From Phycisphaerae bacterium (lineage in GTDB: Bacteria > Planctomycetota > Phycisphaerae > UBA1845), in the NCBI GenBank assembly GCA_029260135.1, contig JAJDDV010000155.1, positions 1-64,000 on the forward strand: 64,000 bases of DNA, given 5' to 3'. The position numbers and the translations under genes were made by a program. Of this stretch, positions 46,752 through 54,842 are shown piece after piece (the stretch's first letter is position 1; each line of letters opens with the position of its first letter). Under the pieces are notes generated by a model. That model searched no databases and was not told where the DNA came from. It saw nothing but the letters and a program-made list of their open reading frames with translations.

Positions 46752-47165
46752 TCAGTGTTGGTGTGCAACCTCGGGCGCAGCGCCCTCAGGCGGTGGCACG
46801 AGCGACGCAACGGGTTCGTTCGCTTCGTTGAGGCGAATGATCCGCGGTTGGCAGCGACCCTCGCGAACGTCGGATTCCTCGACACGGCAGAACGACATGA
46901 TGATGACGCGGTCGCCGGCCGCTCCGAGTCGGGCGGCAGCCCCATTGAGCACCATCCGTCGCGAACCTCGGGGTTCCGGAATGACGTAGGTTTCGAGGCG
47001 GCTTCCGTTGTTGATGTTCGAAATGAGAACTTTCTCGTACGGAAGCAGGCCTACAGCGTCCATCAGCTCGACGTCGATGCCGAAACTTCCTTCGTATTCG
47101 ACATCCGCGTGGGTCACACACGCCTGGTGCAGCTTGGATTTCAGGATCTCAATCTTCATGGGCAT
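46752..47165 (-). CDS. panD: Aspartate 1-decarboxylase proenzyme
   Basis: 137 residues. It makes beta-alanine for pantothenate and CoA synthesis. The self-cleavage site is THADVEYEG-S: counted from the second ATG (47159), Gly24-Ser25 coincides with the standard numbering. The serine becomes the pyruvoyl cofactor. NGAAARLGAAGDRVIIMSF completes the family pattern. GGGAG six bases upstream favours ATG 47165 over 47159. The C-terminal 20 residues (Pro/Ala/Glu-rich) extend beyond the usual end. It lies at the end of the acyl-CoA gene region, and CoA supply gives a loose thematic link. Confidence 0.93.
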   Translation of the reverse strand: MPMKIEILKSKLHQACVTHADVEYEGSFGIDVELMDAVGLLPYEKVLISNINNGSRLETYVIPEPRGSRRMVLNGAAARLGAAGDRVIIMSFCRVEESDVREGRCQPRIIRLNEANEPVASLVPPPEGAAPEVAHQH

Positions 47166-47383
47166 ACCCCGCTCCCTACCGGCTCCACCCCATTTTTGCC
47201 CGTTTCGGTCGGCGTGTCAAAAGACAAGTTCTTGCCACACCGCCCAGACTCTCGCGTGAGAACGCGGTATCATACGGCACAGCGGGGAGTTGGGAAGACC
47301 CACCGAAGTCGGGCTGAATCTTGTGTATGGGTCGCGGTCCGGTGTGGTGGGCGTCTTCGTCGAATTGGGTCCGGAGAAGAAAC

Positions 47384-47548
47384 ATGTCGTCACTGCCCAT
47401 ATGGTTCGCCGCGATGGTCCCGGTCGGTGGGATCGCGCTGAAAATGGCTACCTGCTGAGGCGAGCCTCTCGACATGCTCGGTACGGGCATGATACTCGCG
47501 GGGATTCCGCTCTTTCTCGTTACGACCGAGCGGAAGAAGTCAAAGTGA
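47384..47548 (+). CDS. Small two-helix membrane protein frame with an in-frame TGA at codon 25
   Basis: GGAG six to ten bases upstream of ATG 47384. The first 24 codons encode MSSLPIWFAAMVPVGGIALK then MATC and reach TGA at 47456-47458. The same frame continues GEPLDMLGTGMILAGIPLFL and VTTERKKSK to a second TGA at 47546-47548. Both parts form membrane helices and both have about 75-80 percent G/C at third positions, so they look like one 54-codon gene. The internal TGA could be a nonsense mutation (TGG to TGA), a recoded selenocysteine (Cys-Sec), or an accidental join, with a separate 24-codon gene starting at ATG 47474. It overlaps the convergent B12-GTPase gene by nine bases. Confidence 0.4.
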
Positions 47549-48646
47549 CAGCGCCCAGTCGACGACGGCGTCAATGCCCTCGTCGCGAACGGCGCTGACC
47601 CTCCAGATCGGCCGGGAATCGCCCACGGCGCTGACGAGCTGCGCTTGGCAAGCGTCAGCCCCGGACAGATCGCACTTGTTGAGCACGAATCCGCCGGCGA
47701 TTTCCATGATGCCGGCCTTGGAAAACTGGACGGAATCGCCGGAGTCGGGCATCAGAAGCAGCAGCGTGTGATCCGCCAGCTTGGCGACGCTGACGTCGGC
47801 TTGGCCCGCACCGACCGTTTCAACAAGGATGAAATCGAAACCGAAGCCCTTCATCGTGTCCACCACGTCACCACAGTGAGGCGCCAGACCGCCCGTCGCC
47901 CCGCCCGAGGAGAGGCTACGGATGAAGAAGTCGGCGTCCGGCGAGCCGAGCATCATGCGGAGTCGGTCGCCGAGCAATGCCCCGCCGGTTATCGGGCTAC
48001 TCGGGTCGATTGCCACGACCGCCACGCGCTTGCCCCGATCGCACAGCATTCGGCCGAGCTTGCCGATGAACGAACTCTTCCCCACGCCCGGCGCACCGGT
48101 GACACCGATGACGGTGGCGTTTCCGCCCGGCGGCTTCCAGCCCTCCGGCAGTGTCTCTCGCTGAATCGCCGTGATGACCTTGGCGAGAATGCGAGCATCT
48201 CGTTTGGCGAATCCCTCGCGGATTTGTGCTTCGTCCATATTGCTTCGTGGTCGCGACGCCAGCTCCTGCATCGCCGTCATGATCTTGTCCAAGGGTGAAC
48301 CGGGATTAAAAACCGCGGCGATGCCCATCTCTTCCAGTGCGGCGTAGTCGCTCTCCGGAACGATACCACCGAGCACGACGGGAAGGTCCTCGATCCCACA
48401 CGCTTTTCGAATTCGCAGAATCTCGGGCATGACCGTCATGTGCGCCGCGGAAAGCAGGCTCACACCAACGACGTCGGCGTCTTCCTGCAAGGCCGCGAAC
48501 ATCGTCGCTTCACACGTCTGCCACAAACCGGTGTAGATTACCTCGATCCCGGCATCGCGAAACGACCGTGCCAACACCTTGACACCACGATCGTGACCAT
48601 CCAGGCCGATCTTGGCGAGTAGAACACGGGGTGGATTCGTTGTCAT
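47540..48646 (-). CDS. Fused cobalamin-binding domain and MeaB-type GTPase of an acyl-CoA mutase
   Basis: 368 residues. Residues 1-130 are a B12-binding domain with the base-off motif D16-x-H18-x-x-G21 (LAKIGLDGHDRGVKVLA), plus GLWQTCEATMFAALQEDADVV and VLGGIVPESDYAAL. Residues about 140-368 are a MeaB/ArgK-type P-loop GTPase with Walker A GAPGVGKSS (184-192), IDPSSPITGGALLGDR, ETVGAGQADV and NKCDLSGAD. MeaB loads and protects the adenosylcobalamin cofactor. The mutase barrel that needs this domain is a separate gene at 50432. In IcmF all three parts are one chain. ATG 48646 is chosen because MTTNPPRVLLAKIG begins the domain. Confidence 0.88.
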   Translation of the reverse strand: MTTNPPRVLLAKIGLDGHDRGVKVLARSFRDAGIEVIYTGLWQTCEATMFAALQEDADVVGVSLLSAAHMTVMPEILRIRKACGIEDLPVVLGGIVPESDYAALEEMGIAAVFNPGSPLDKIMTAMQELASRPRSNMDEAQIREGFAKRDARILAKVITAIQRETLPEGWKPPGGNATVIGVTGAPGVGKSSFIGKLGRMLCDRGKRVAVVAIDPSSPITGGALLGDRLRMMLGSPDADFFIRSLSSGGATGGLAPHCGDVVDTMKGFGFDFILVETVGAGQADVSVAKLADHTLLLLMPDSGDSVQFSKAGIMEIAGGFVLNKCDLSGADACQAQLVSAVGDSRPIWRVSAVRDEGIDAVVDWALSL

Positions 48647-48666
48647 GTTGAAGCAAACCTCAAGTC

Positions 48667-49266
48667 TCAAGCCACCTTCTCGGCACCGGCGAACTCGAGC
48701 AGCGAATTCAGGAACAACTTCAGCTCGGGGCACTGGTCTGCCGCGATTGCGAGACGTTCGGCGGTAAGCCACTTTGAAGCATGAAGGACCTTCTGATACT
48801 TGGACCTTGCACGTTTGAACAAGTTATCCAGATGAACAGAAGGCGGCTTGTCGCTATCGATCTCCTCTGGCTTGGCACCCGGCTTCTTCGCATCCAATTT
48901 CAAGGACTTTGCGATCTCCTCCCAGAAAGGGATCATCCACGCTTCCACTTCAAACTGCGCAGCGTGAGCGCGGAACTTTGAATCATCTCCAGAAGAGCCA
49001 ACGTGTTTCCTGATCCTGGCCTTCGCGTCTTGAGCATTCTTGAATAGTGGGTAAACGTCGGCCAAGGCAATAACGCCAGTAACGTCGTCGTCACCAACGT
49101 ACTTGGCCACCAACAACGGAAGTTGACGCTGAAGCAGATGTCCATCGAGCTTTCGCGTGCATATCCCTGTGCGATTCTCGCTTGGCTTGCGAAGGTTCAC
49201 GAAGTCGCCGAGCGCTCGCCTCAACGCGCGTTCCGTTTTGCCTTCGCAGATGACGACAATCTTCAT
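48667..49266 (-). CDS. DUF4276-family protein (possible TOPRIM-like partner of the AAA ATPase)
   Basis: 199 residues. The N-terminus IVVICEGKTERALRRAL with the CEGKTE motif (7-12) and the strand VIALADVYPLF resemble DUF4276 proteins, whose core is similar to TOPRIM nuclease domains with a leading Glu and a later Asp. The rest has QFEVEAWMIPF and a helical C-terminus. Its start overlaps the stop of the AAA ATPase by four bases (ATGA), so the pair is made together. AAA plus DUF4276 pairs resemble split OLD-type ATPase/nuclease systems. A defence role is inferred. Third positions look less G/C-rich than in flanking genes. Confidence 0.72.
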   Translation of the reverse strand: MKIVVICEGKTERALRRALGDFVNLRKPSENRTGICTRKLDGHLLQRQLPLLVAKYVGDDDVTGVIALADVYPLFKNAQDAKARIRKHVGSSGDDSKFRAHAAQFEVEAWMIPFWEEIAKSLKLDAKKPGAKPEEIDSDKPPSVHLDNLFKRARSKYQKVLHASKWLTAERLAIAADQCPELKLFLNSLLEFAGAEKVA

Positions 49267-50393
49267 CGACGCCCCCCAAGCTCGCCCATCGTCCAGAGCT
49301 CGGAGAGGCTGAAGTCCTCAAGCCACCCCTTCAAATCAGGTCGATCATCCGCCCGCGATAGACAGGCCCCTTCTGCACCAATATCCGCGATTATGAGCTC
49401 TTCGGGCTCAAGCCAACGGACAAGCTCTGCGCTCTGCGTTGCGGCCACAATCGTCTTCCGCGCCGACATCTTTCGGAGTATCGAAGTGATGAGCATGACC
49501 CATTCGGGGTGAAGGCTCAGTTCAGGTTCATCGATAAGCACAAGCTCGTCATCGGGGACGGCGTGCAGTAGGGTCAGCAACCAGATCATCCGGAGTATCC
49601 CGTCGGACAGCTGATTGGAGTAGAAGACATCCTCGACATCCTTCTGTCGCCAAGTCAGGCTTACGGTTCCGGCACCGGCAAGCGGAAAATCGAGCTCGTC
49701 CAGTTCCGGAACGGCGTTGCGAAGATCGTCGACCAGCTCCCGAAATGCCTCTCGCCGCTCGGTCTTCATCCCATATAAGACAGAGTAGAGGTTGGCTCCA
49801 TCATGCCTCGGTATTGTCGCGAGCTGTAGTTGTTGAGGATCCCTAACCTTTCCACCAGGATCGAACTTACCGGATGGCCAGAAGGAAATGGACCGAAAGT
49901 CCTTCAGTACCTCGTCGATGACAGGAACGTTCGACCGGACGTTGGGAAGCGCGATACCAGAGCCATGTCCGACACTTCCGCCGGATGTCTTCCCACGATC
50001 ATCGAGGGTGATCATGTTATCTTGACGCTTGAACAGAATGGGGTTTTGACCAGCCATCTTGGGCCTGAGTTCAAGACGTTCCGACCGAACAAAGAATCCG
50101 ATTCCCTCTTTTTCAAGCTCCAGATCATATTCAACTGATTCCGCGTCGCGAGTGGCGCCCAGCCCGATCTTCATCGACGGTTCTTCGGCGCCATATCGCA
50201 GGGAAGCAGGGAACCCCCCCCATTTAGCGAAGCCGTTGGCAAGCTGTTCGACGCCCGAAAAGAGGCGGATCAACTCCAGAAAACTCGACTTCCCCGCCCC
50301 ATTCGGACCGATGATGACATTGAACGGACGCAGCTCGAGATCCACGTCACCCAGGCAACGGAAGTTCTTGGCTCGAATATGCGTGATTCGCAT
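49263..50393 (-). CDS. AAA/ABC-type ATPase, OLD-like, paired with DUF4276
   Basis: 376 residues. The N-terminus MRITHIRAKNFRCLGDVDLE leads into Walker A GPNGAGKSS (29-37). A long insert follows, then a signature-like NQLSDGILRMIWLLTLL and Walker B LVLIDEPELSLHP, with AATQSAELVRWL as the switch strand. This is the SMC/RecF/OLD class of ATPases. ATG 50393 is preferred over the frame start at 50417 because the domain begins there and GGAG lies upstream. It sits 38 bases after the mutase gene and is followed by DUF4276. Its composition is visibly more AT-rich than the metabolic neighbours, suggesting acquisition. Confidence 0.82.
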   Translation of the reverse strand: MRITHIRAKNFRCLGDVDLELRPFNVIIGPNGAGKSSFLELIRLFSGVEQLANGFAKWGGFPASLRYGAEEPSMKIGLGATRDAESVEYDLELEKEGIGFFVRSERLELRPKMAGQNPILFKRQDNMITLDDRGKTSGGSVGHGSGIALPNVRSNVPVIDEVLKDFRSISFWPSGKFDPGGKVRDPQQLQLATIPRHDGANLYSVLYGMKTERREAFRELVDDLRNAVPELDELDFPLAGAGTVSLTWRQKDVEDVFYSNQLSDGILRMIWLLTLLHAVPDDELVLIDEPELSLHPEWVMLITSILRKMSARKTIVAATQSAELVRWLEPEELIIADIGAEGACLSRADDRPDLKGWLEDFSLSELWTMGELGGRR

Positions 50394-50431
50394 GGGACCA
50401 GACTCCTGCCAACACATTCACTTCGCAAACG

Positions 50432-52036
50432 TCACCACTCCGGCCCACCGTCGTAGGAACCGAAGACGGTCTTCATCGTGGCCATCATCTCGCCGACGGT
50501 CGCGTCGGCCTCGGCGGCGTCTATCAGCGCGGGCATGAGGTTGACACCCTCACGCGCGTCGCTCTTCAATCGATCGAGTGCTTGCTCGTGCCTCTTCGCG
50601 TCGCGTGATTGTTTGAGTTCCTTCAGGCGCCGTACCTGCTCATCCTCGGTATCCTGCGATATTTTGAGCGTGTCGATACCCGGCGGGCCGTCCTCGATAA
50701 ACTCGTTGACGCCGACGATGATCTTGTCCTTGGCGTCGATACGCTTCTGCTCGGCATGGGCCGATTCGGCAATACGGCGCCGGAAGAAGCCTCGATCGAT
50801 AGCTTTGAGCACACCGCCCATCGCATCGATCTGATCGATAATGGCGTAGGCCTTCGCCTCGATCTCGTTGGTCATCTTCTCCATGAAAAAGCTGCCGCCG
50901 AGCGGATCGACGGTCTGCGTCACGTTCGACTCGTGCGCAAGCACCTGCTGCGTGCGAAGGGCAAGTTTGGCGGCCGTTTCGGTGGGAAGGGCCAGCGTCT
51001 CGTCCATGCTGTTGGTGTGCAGAGACTGCGTACCGCCGAGCACCGCCGCCATGGCCTGATATGCCACACGAACGACGTTGTTCATCGGCTGCTGCTCGGT
51101 CAATGAAACACCGGCCGTCTGGCAGTGCATTCGCAGCAACAAGCTTCGCTCGCTCTTGGCTTTGAACCGGTCGCGCATCGTGTGCGACCAGATCCGCCGC
51201 GAGGCACGGAGCTTGGCGATCTCCTCCAAGAAGTCGTTGTGAACGTCGAAGAAGAAGCTCAATCGCGGCGCGAACGCGTCGACGTCCAATCCTCGTTCGA
51301 TCGACTTCTCGGTATACGCCATGCCGTCGGCCAGCGTGAAGGCGAGCTCCTCCGCAGCCGTCGCCCCCGCCTCGCGAATGTGATAGCCGCTGATGCTGAC
51401 CGTGTTCCACTGGGGCAGGTGCTGCGTGCAGTACTCGATCGTGTCGATCACGAGCTTGACGCTCGGCTCGGGCGGAAAAACGTATTCGTTCTGCGCGTGG
51501 AACTCCTTGAGAATATCGTTCTGCAGCGTGCCCCGAAGTTTCTCCGTCGGTACGCCCTGCTCCTGTCCAACGGCGATGTAGAAAGCCAGCAGAATCGCCG
51601 CGGGAGCGTTGATCGTCATACTCGTGCTGACGGCACCCAGATCGATTCCATCGAACAATCGGCGCATGTCCGCCAGCGAAGCGATGGCCACGCCGCACCG
51701 CCCCACCTCGCCGAGTGACAGCGGGTCGTCACTATCGCGCCCCATCAACGTGGGCAGATCGAACGCCGTACTCAGCCCCGTCTGGCCGTGTTCGAGCAGG
51801 TACTTGAAGCGCGCGTTCGTGTCATCGGCGGATCCGAACCCCGCGAACTGGCGCATCGTCCACAATCGCTCGCGATACATCGTCCGATGCGGGCCGCGCG
51901 TGTAGGGGAAACTACCGGGAACGCCCAGCGCCTCCGGGGCATCGAACGAACCCAAATCTTCCGGCCCGGTCCAGGGTTTGGTGTCGGCGCCGTCAACCGG
52001 GGGACTCGACGGATCGGCGGACGGTTCCACACTCAT
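50432..52036 (-). CDS. Acyl-CoA mutase catalytic subunit (methylmalonyl/isobutyryl-CoA mutase family)
   Basis: 534 residues. It has only the substrate-binding TIM barrel and no B12 domain at the C-terminus. Conserved blocks include [86 protein letters not shown] and [18 protein letters not shown]. It needs adenosylcobalamin, probably from the B12-GTPase protein at 47540. The REAGAT and [12 protein letters not shown] sequences lean toward ICM-type subunits, but substrate (methylmalonyl-, isobutyryl- or another acyl-CoA) needs active-site alignment. GGAGG ten bases upstream supports ATG 52036. It follows the hydroxyacyl-CoA dehydrogenase by 18 bases. Confidence 0.9.
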   Translation of the reverse strand: MSVEPSADPSSPPVDGADTKPWTGPEDLGSFDAPEALGVPGSFPYTRGPHRTMYRERLWTMRQFAGFGSADDTNARFKYLLEHGQTGLSTAFDLPTLMGRDSDDPLSLGEVGRCGVAIASLADMRRLFDGIDLGAVSTSMTINAPAAILLAFYIAVGQEQGVPTEKLRGTLQNDILKEFHAQNEYVFPPEPSVKLVIDTIEYCTQHLPQWNTVSISGYHIREAGATAAEELAFTLADGMAYTEKSIERGLDVDAFAPRLSFFFDVHNDFLEEIAKLRASRRIWSHTMRDRFKAKSERSLLLRMHCQTAGVSLTEQQPMNNVVRVAYQAMAAVLGGTQSLHTNSMDETLALPTETAAKLALRTQQVLAHESNVTQTVDPLGGSFFMEKMTNEIEAKAYAIIDQIDAMGGVLKAIDRGFFRRRIAESAHAEQKRIDAKDKIIVGVNEFIEDGPPGIDTLKISQDTEDEQVRRLKELKQSRDAKRHEQALDRLKSDAREGVNLMPALIDAAEADATVGEMMATMKTVFGSYDGGPEW

Positions 52037-52054
52037 ACTTCTGCTGCCTCCGGA

Positions 52055-52912
52055 CTAGTCATACTCGTAGAATCCTCGTTTCGTCTTGCGGCCCATACGC
52101 CCCGCGGCCACCATCTTACGCAGAAGCGGCGAGGGGCGGTAGCGATCGTCGCCCAAATCGCGGTGAAGGACACTCAGGATGTCCAGACACACGTCCAGGC
52201 CGATCAAATCAGCCAGAGCGAGCGGTCCCATCGGATGATTCATACCGAGCTTCATGATGTCGTCGATGGCGGTCGCTTCCGCGACACCTTCCTGCAGCGC
52301 GAAGACCGCCTCGTTGATCATCGGCATCAACACGCGGTTCGAAACGAAACCGGGATAGTCGTTGCACTCGACCGGCGACTTGCCGACGGCTTGCGCCAGC
52401 GCGATCGTGTGCTGAGCCGTCTCATCACTCGTCTGCAACCCTCGCACGACCTCGACGAGCTTCATCAGTGGAACCGGATTGAAGAAGTGCATACCGATGA
52501 ACCGCTCGGGTCGTTTCGTGCCCGCCGCCAGACGCGTGATGCTGATACTGGAGGTGTTGCTCGCAAGAATGCCATCCTCTGTCACCATCGACTGAACAGC
52601 TGCGAGCACTTCGAGCTTGGCATCGAGATTCTCGAAGATGGCCTCGACGACCAGCGAGCGGTCGCCCAGATCCGACAGATTCGTCACTGCGCAGATCCTC
52701 TGCTTGGTCCCACCGGCATCGTCGGCCGACATCTTGCCCTTCTCGACCGCGCGATCCAGCATCTTGCCGATATGACCGATAGCCGCGTCCACCGCACCGG
52801 ATATGCTGTCGAACAACCCCACTTCGAACCCGGCCTGTGCAAACACCTGCGCAATACCGCGCCCCATCGTCCCCGCGCCGATCACGGCGATTCGACCTGT
52901 CTTGGCATCCAT
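52055..52912 (-). CDS. 3-hydroxyacyl-CoA (3-hydroxybutyryl-CoA) dehydrogenase
   Basis: 285 residues, the usual length of the short single-domain enzyme (Hbd/PaaH). It oxidises or reduces the 3-hydroxyacyl group with NAD(P). The dinucleotide motif [15 protein letters not shown] is at 8-22. The catalytic region [19 protein letters not shown] and [19 protein letters not shown] carry the His-Glu pair, and [19 protein letters not shown] is in the dimerisation domain. GGGAGGT nine bases upstream supports ATG 52912. It is 18 bases upstream of the mutase and 46 bases downstream of the HepT-like gene. Confidence 0.93.
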   Translation of the reverse strand: MDAKTGRIAVIGAGTMGRGIAQVFAQAGFEVGLFDSISGAVDAAIGHIGKMLDRAVEKGKMSADDAGGTKQRICAVTNLSDLGDRSLVVEAIFENLDAKLEVLAAVQSMVTEDGILASNTSSISITRLAAGTKRPERFIGMHFFNPVPLMKLVEVVRGLQTSDETAQHTIALAQAVGKSPVECNDYPGFVSNRVLMPMINEAVFALQEGVAEATAIDDIMKLGMNHPMGPLALADLIGLDVCLDILSVLHRDLGDDRYRPSPLLRKMVAAGRMGRKTKRGFYEYD

Positions 52913-52958
52913 CTCGAGAGTACCTCCCACTTGGTCATTTTTCCCGCGCGCCCGCGTT

Positions 52959-53306
52959 TCAAGGCGACTCGGGTGGCAATGCCGCCTGCAACTCATCCTG
53001 AAGCACAGGCAGCTTTTTCTCAATCACCAGCCAGACAACATCAGGATCGAGGCTGTGGTATCCATGCACGAGAACGTGGCGGAATCCGATGATGCGATCG
53101 TGATCGGTAAACGTCTCAGCCATCGCCGGAATATGCGACTTGAGCTGCAACATCGCCTCCCCAATGATCTGCAACTCGCGCTCGACGGCGCCTCGAAAGA
53201 CGCGGTCCGACCGGTACCGGTCCACGCTTTCGGTCCTTGTCAGATCCAGCAAGAATCGACATGAATCAAGCATGTCAAAAATGAACTTGTTCGGATTACG
53301 CCGCAT
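52959..53306 (-). CDS. hepT: HepT-like HEPN ribonuclease toxin (DUF86)
   Basis: 115 residues. The HEPN active site R76-x4-H81-x-Y83 appears in RHVLVHGY, preceded by [10 protein letters not shown]. In characterised pairs HepT is an RNase or tRNA-targeting toxin that is neutralised when its partner MntA adds AMP to the tyrosine of this motif. Its first 11 bases overlap the end of the mntA-like gene. The pair lies inside the acyl-CoA operon between an acyl-CoA dehydrogenase and the hydroxyacyl-CoA dehydrogenase. Confidence 0.85.
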   Translation of the reverse strand: MRRNPNKFIFDMLDSCRFLLDLTRTESVDRYRSDRVFRGAVERELQIIGEAMLQLKSHIPAMAETFTDHDRIIGFRHVLVHGYHSLDPDVVWLVIEKKLPVLQDELQAALPPESP

Positions 53307-53607
53307 ATACCACTTTCCGCGTGGCGTTCACCTCGAGGATGAAGTACGGATTACGCATGGTATGAGGCTCGATCAGGTCCACCTTCCGCTGGAACAGCGT
53401 AACCAGGTCCTCCCAGAGCCCGAAGTACGCCTCATAGTGCTCGGCGGGTGACAGCGGTTCGTACTCCACAAGAAAGTCCAGGTCGCTCGTGTCGGGGTCG
53501 AACGATCCGTCAACCACGGATCCGAAGACCTCCAGCTGACGAACGCGATGCTTCTTGCACAGCAGTTCGACACCGGCGCGTTGTGCATCGATGACCGCAA
53601 CCATCAC
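53296..53607 (-). CDS. mntA: MNT-type nucleotidyltransferase antitoxin
   Basis: 103 residues. Minimal nucleotidyltransferase fold with the GS...DxD motif: G29-S30 in FGSVVDGSFDP, D42 and D44 in SDLDFLVEY. A third acidic position is in VDLIEP. In MntA/HepT systems this protein polyadenylylates (AMPylates) the toxin. The start could be either of two adjacent ATG codons (53607 or 53604). It overlaps hepT by 11 bases and lies 84 bases from the acyl-CoA dehydrogenase stop. Confidence 0.85.
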   Translation of the reverse strand: MMVAVIDAQRAGVELLCKKHRVRQLEVFGSVVDGSFDPDTSDLDFLVEYEPLSPAEHYEAYFGLWEDLVTLFQRKVDLIEPHTMRNPYFILEVNATRKVVYAA

Positions 53608-53691
53608 GTGCTCTCACCACGCGGACAAGGCGTTCGAATCTCAAACATCGAGAGACCGACACTCGCCCACTCAGACTGCAGAAAGCTAGCG

Positions 53692-54831
53692 CTAGACCGC
53701 CAGGGACCGACCGATCACAAGCCTATGAATCTCGCTGGTCCCTTCGTAAAGCTCGGTGATCTTGGCGTCACGAAGGTACCGCTCGACCGGATAGTCGTTG
53801 CAGTACCCATACCCCCCGAACACCTGCACCGCGTGATTCGCGGCCTTGGAACACATCTCGCTGGCGAACAGCTTGGCCATCGCCGCCGGCGGTGAGTAGG
53901 GCTGGCCCTGATCTTTCAACCACGCGGCGCGATAGACCAGCATCCGCGCGGCCTCGACGCCAACGGCCATGTCCGCGAGCTTGCTCTGAATCGCCTGGAA
54001 CTTGCCAATCGGCCGGCCGAACTGAACACGCGTCCCAGCATATTCCGTCGCTTCTCGAAGGCATGCCTGCCCGATCCCCAGCGCCTGCGAGGCAATGCCG
54101 ATCCGCCCTCCATCCAGCGTGTTGAGGGCCACCCGCATACCGCGACCCCGTTCACCCAGCAGCGCTTCTTTGGGCACGACGCAATCTTCGAAGACGAACT
54201 CCGCCGTCGACGAGCAGCGAATCCCGAGCTTCTTCTCCAGTTTAGGCACGCGAAGGCCGTCGATCGGCATGTCGACAATGAACGCGCTGAGTCGGCGCTT
54301 GGGCTCATCAGGATCCGTCACGGCGATGAGCGCCATCACGCCCGCCTCGCCGCCGTTGGTGACGAAGATCTTCGAGCCGGTGATGTGCCAACCGTCATCC
54401 TTGAGAACCGCGGTACAGGTGGCCGCCCCGGCGTCGCTTCCGCTGCCCGGTTCCGTGAGCGACAGACAGCCGATCATTTCTCCGCTGGCCATGCGCGGCA
54501 GATAGGACTGCTTCTGCGCTTCGGTGCCGAACGTCATGATAGGATCGACGCACAGCGACGTGTGCGCGCTGAGCAAGACACCCGTCCCCGCGCAGGCCTT
54601 CGATACTTCTTCGACCACGCAGGACGACGCGACGGTTCCCATACCGGCGCCGCCGTACGCCTCTGGGATCGTGATGCCGAACAGACCAAGCTCGCGCAAC
54701 TGCGCGAGCAGCTCGGGCGTCATCTTCGCGTTTGTATCTCGCTCCGCTGCGCCGACCGCGACCTCGTTGGTGGCGAACTCGCGCACCGAATCCTGCAGCA
54801 TTCTGTGGTCATCGTCGAGATGGAAGTCCAT
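53692..54831 (-). CDS. Acyl-CoA dehydrogenase (short-chain/butyryl type)
   Basis: 379 residues. FAD enzyme that introduces the alpha-beta double bond in acyl-CoA. The signature CLSLTEPGSGSDAGA and the second family block [21 protein letters not shown] are intact, and the catalytic base is E363 in ELYEGTSEIHRLVIG. The position of this glutamate is that of SCAD/butyryl-CoA enzymes. It is separated by 11 bases from the next acyl-CoA dehydrogenase gene on the same strand. No ETF genes are in the window. Confidence 0.93.
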   Translation of the reverse strand: MDFHLDDDHRMLQDSVREFATNEVAVGAAERDTNAKMTPELLAQLRELGLFGITIPEAYGGAGMGTVASSCVVEEVSKACAGTGVLLSAHTSLCVDPIMTFGTEAQKQSYLPRMASGEMIGCLSLTEPGSGSDAGAATCTAVLKDDGWHITGSKIFVTNGGEAGVMALIAVTDPDEPKRRLSAFIVDMPIDGLRVPKLEKKLGIRCSSTAEFVFEDCVVPKEALLGERGRGMRVALNTLDGGRIGIASQALGIGQACLREATEYAGTRVQFGRPIGKFQAIQSKLADMAVGVEAARMLVYRAAWLKDQGQPYSPPAAMAKLFASEMCSKAANHAVQVFGGYGYCNDYPVERYLRDAKITELYEGTSEIHRLVIGRSLAV

Positions 54832-54842
54832 TCCGTACGTCC

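Noticed and set aside
47290-47598. 102-codon plus-strand frame crossing the panD/B12-GTPase gap
   Set aside because: Arg-rich, overlaps the convergent gene deeply, and competes with the better supported frame from 47384.
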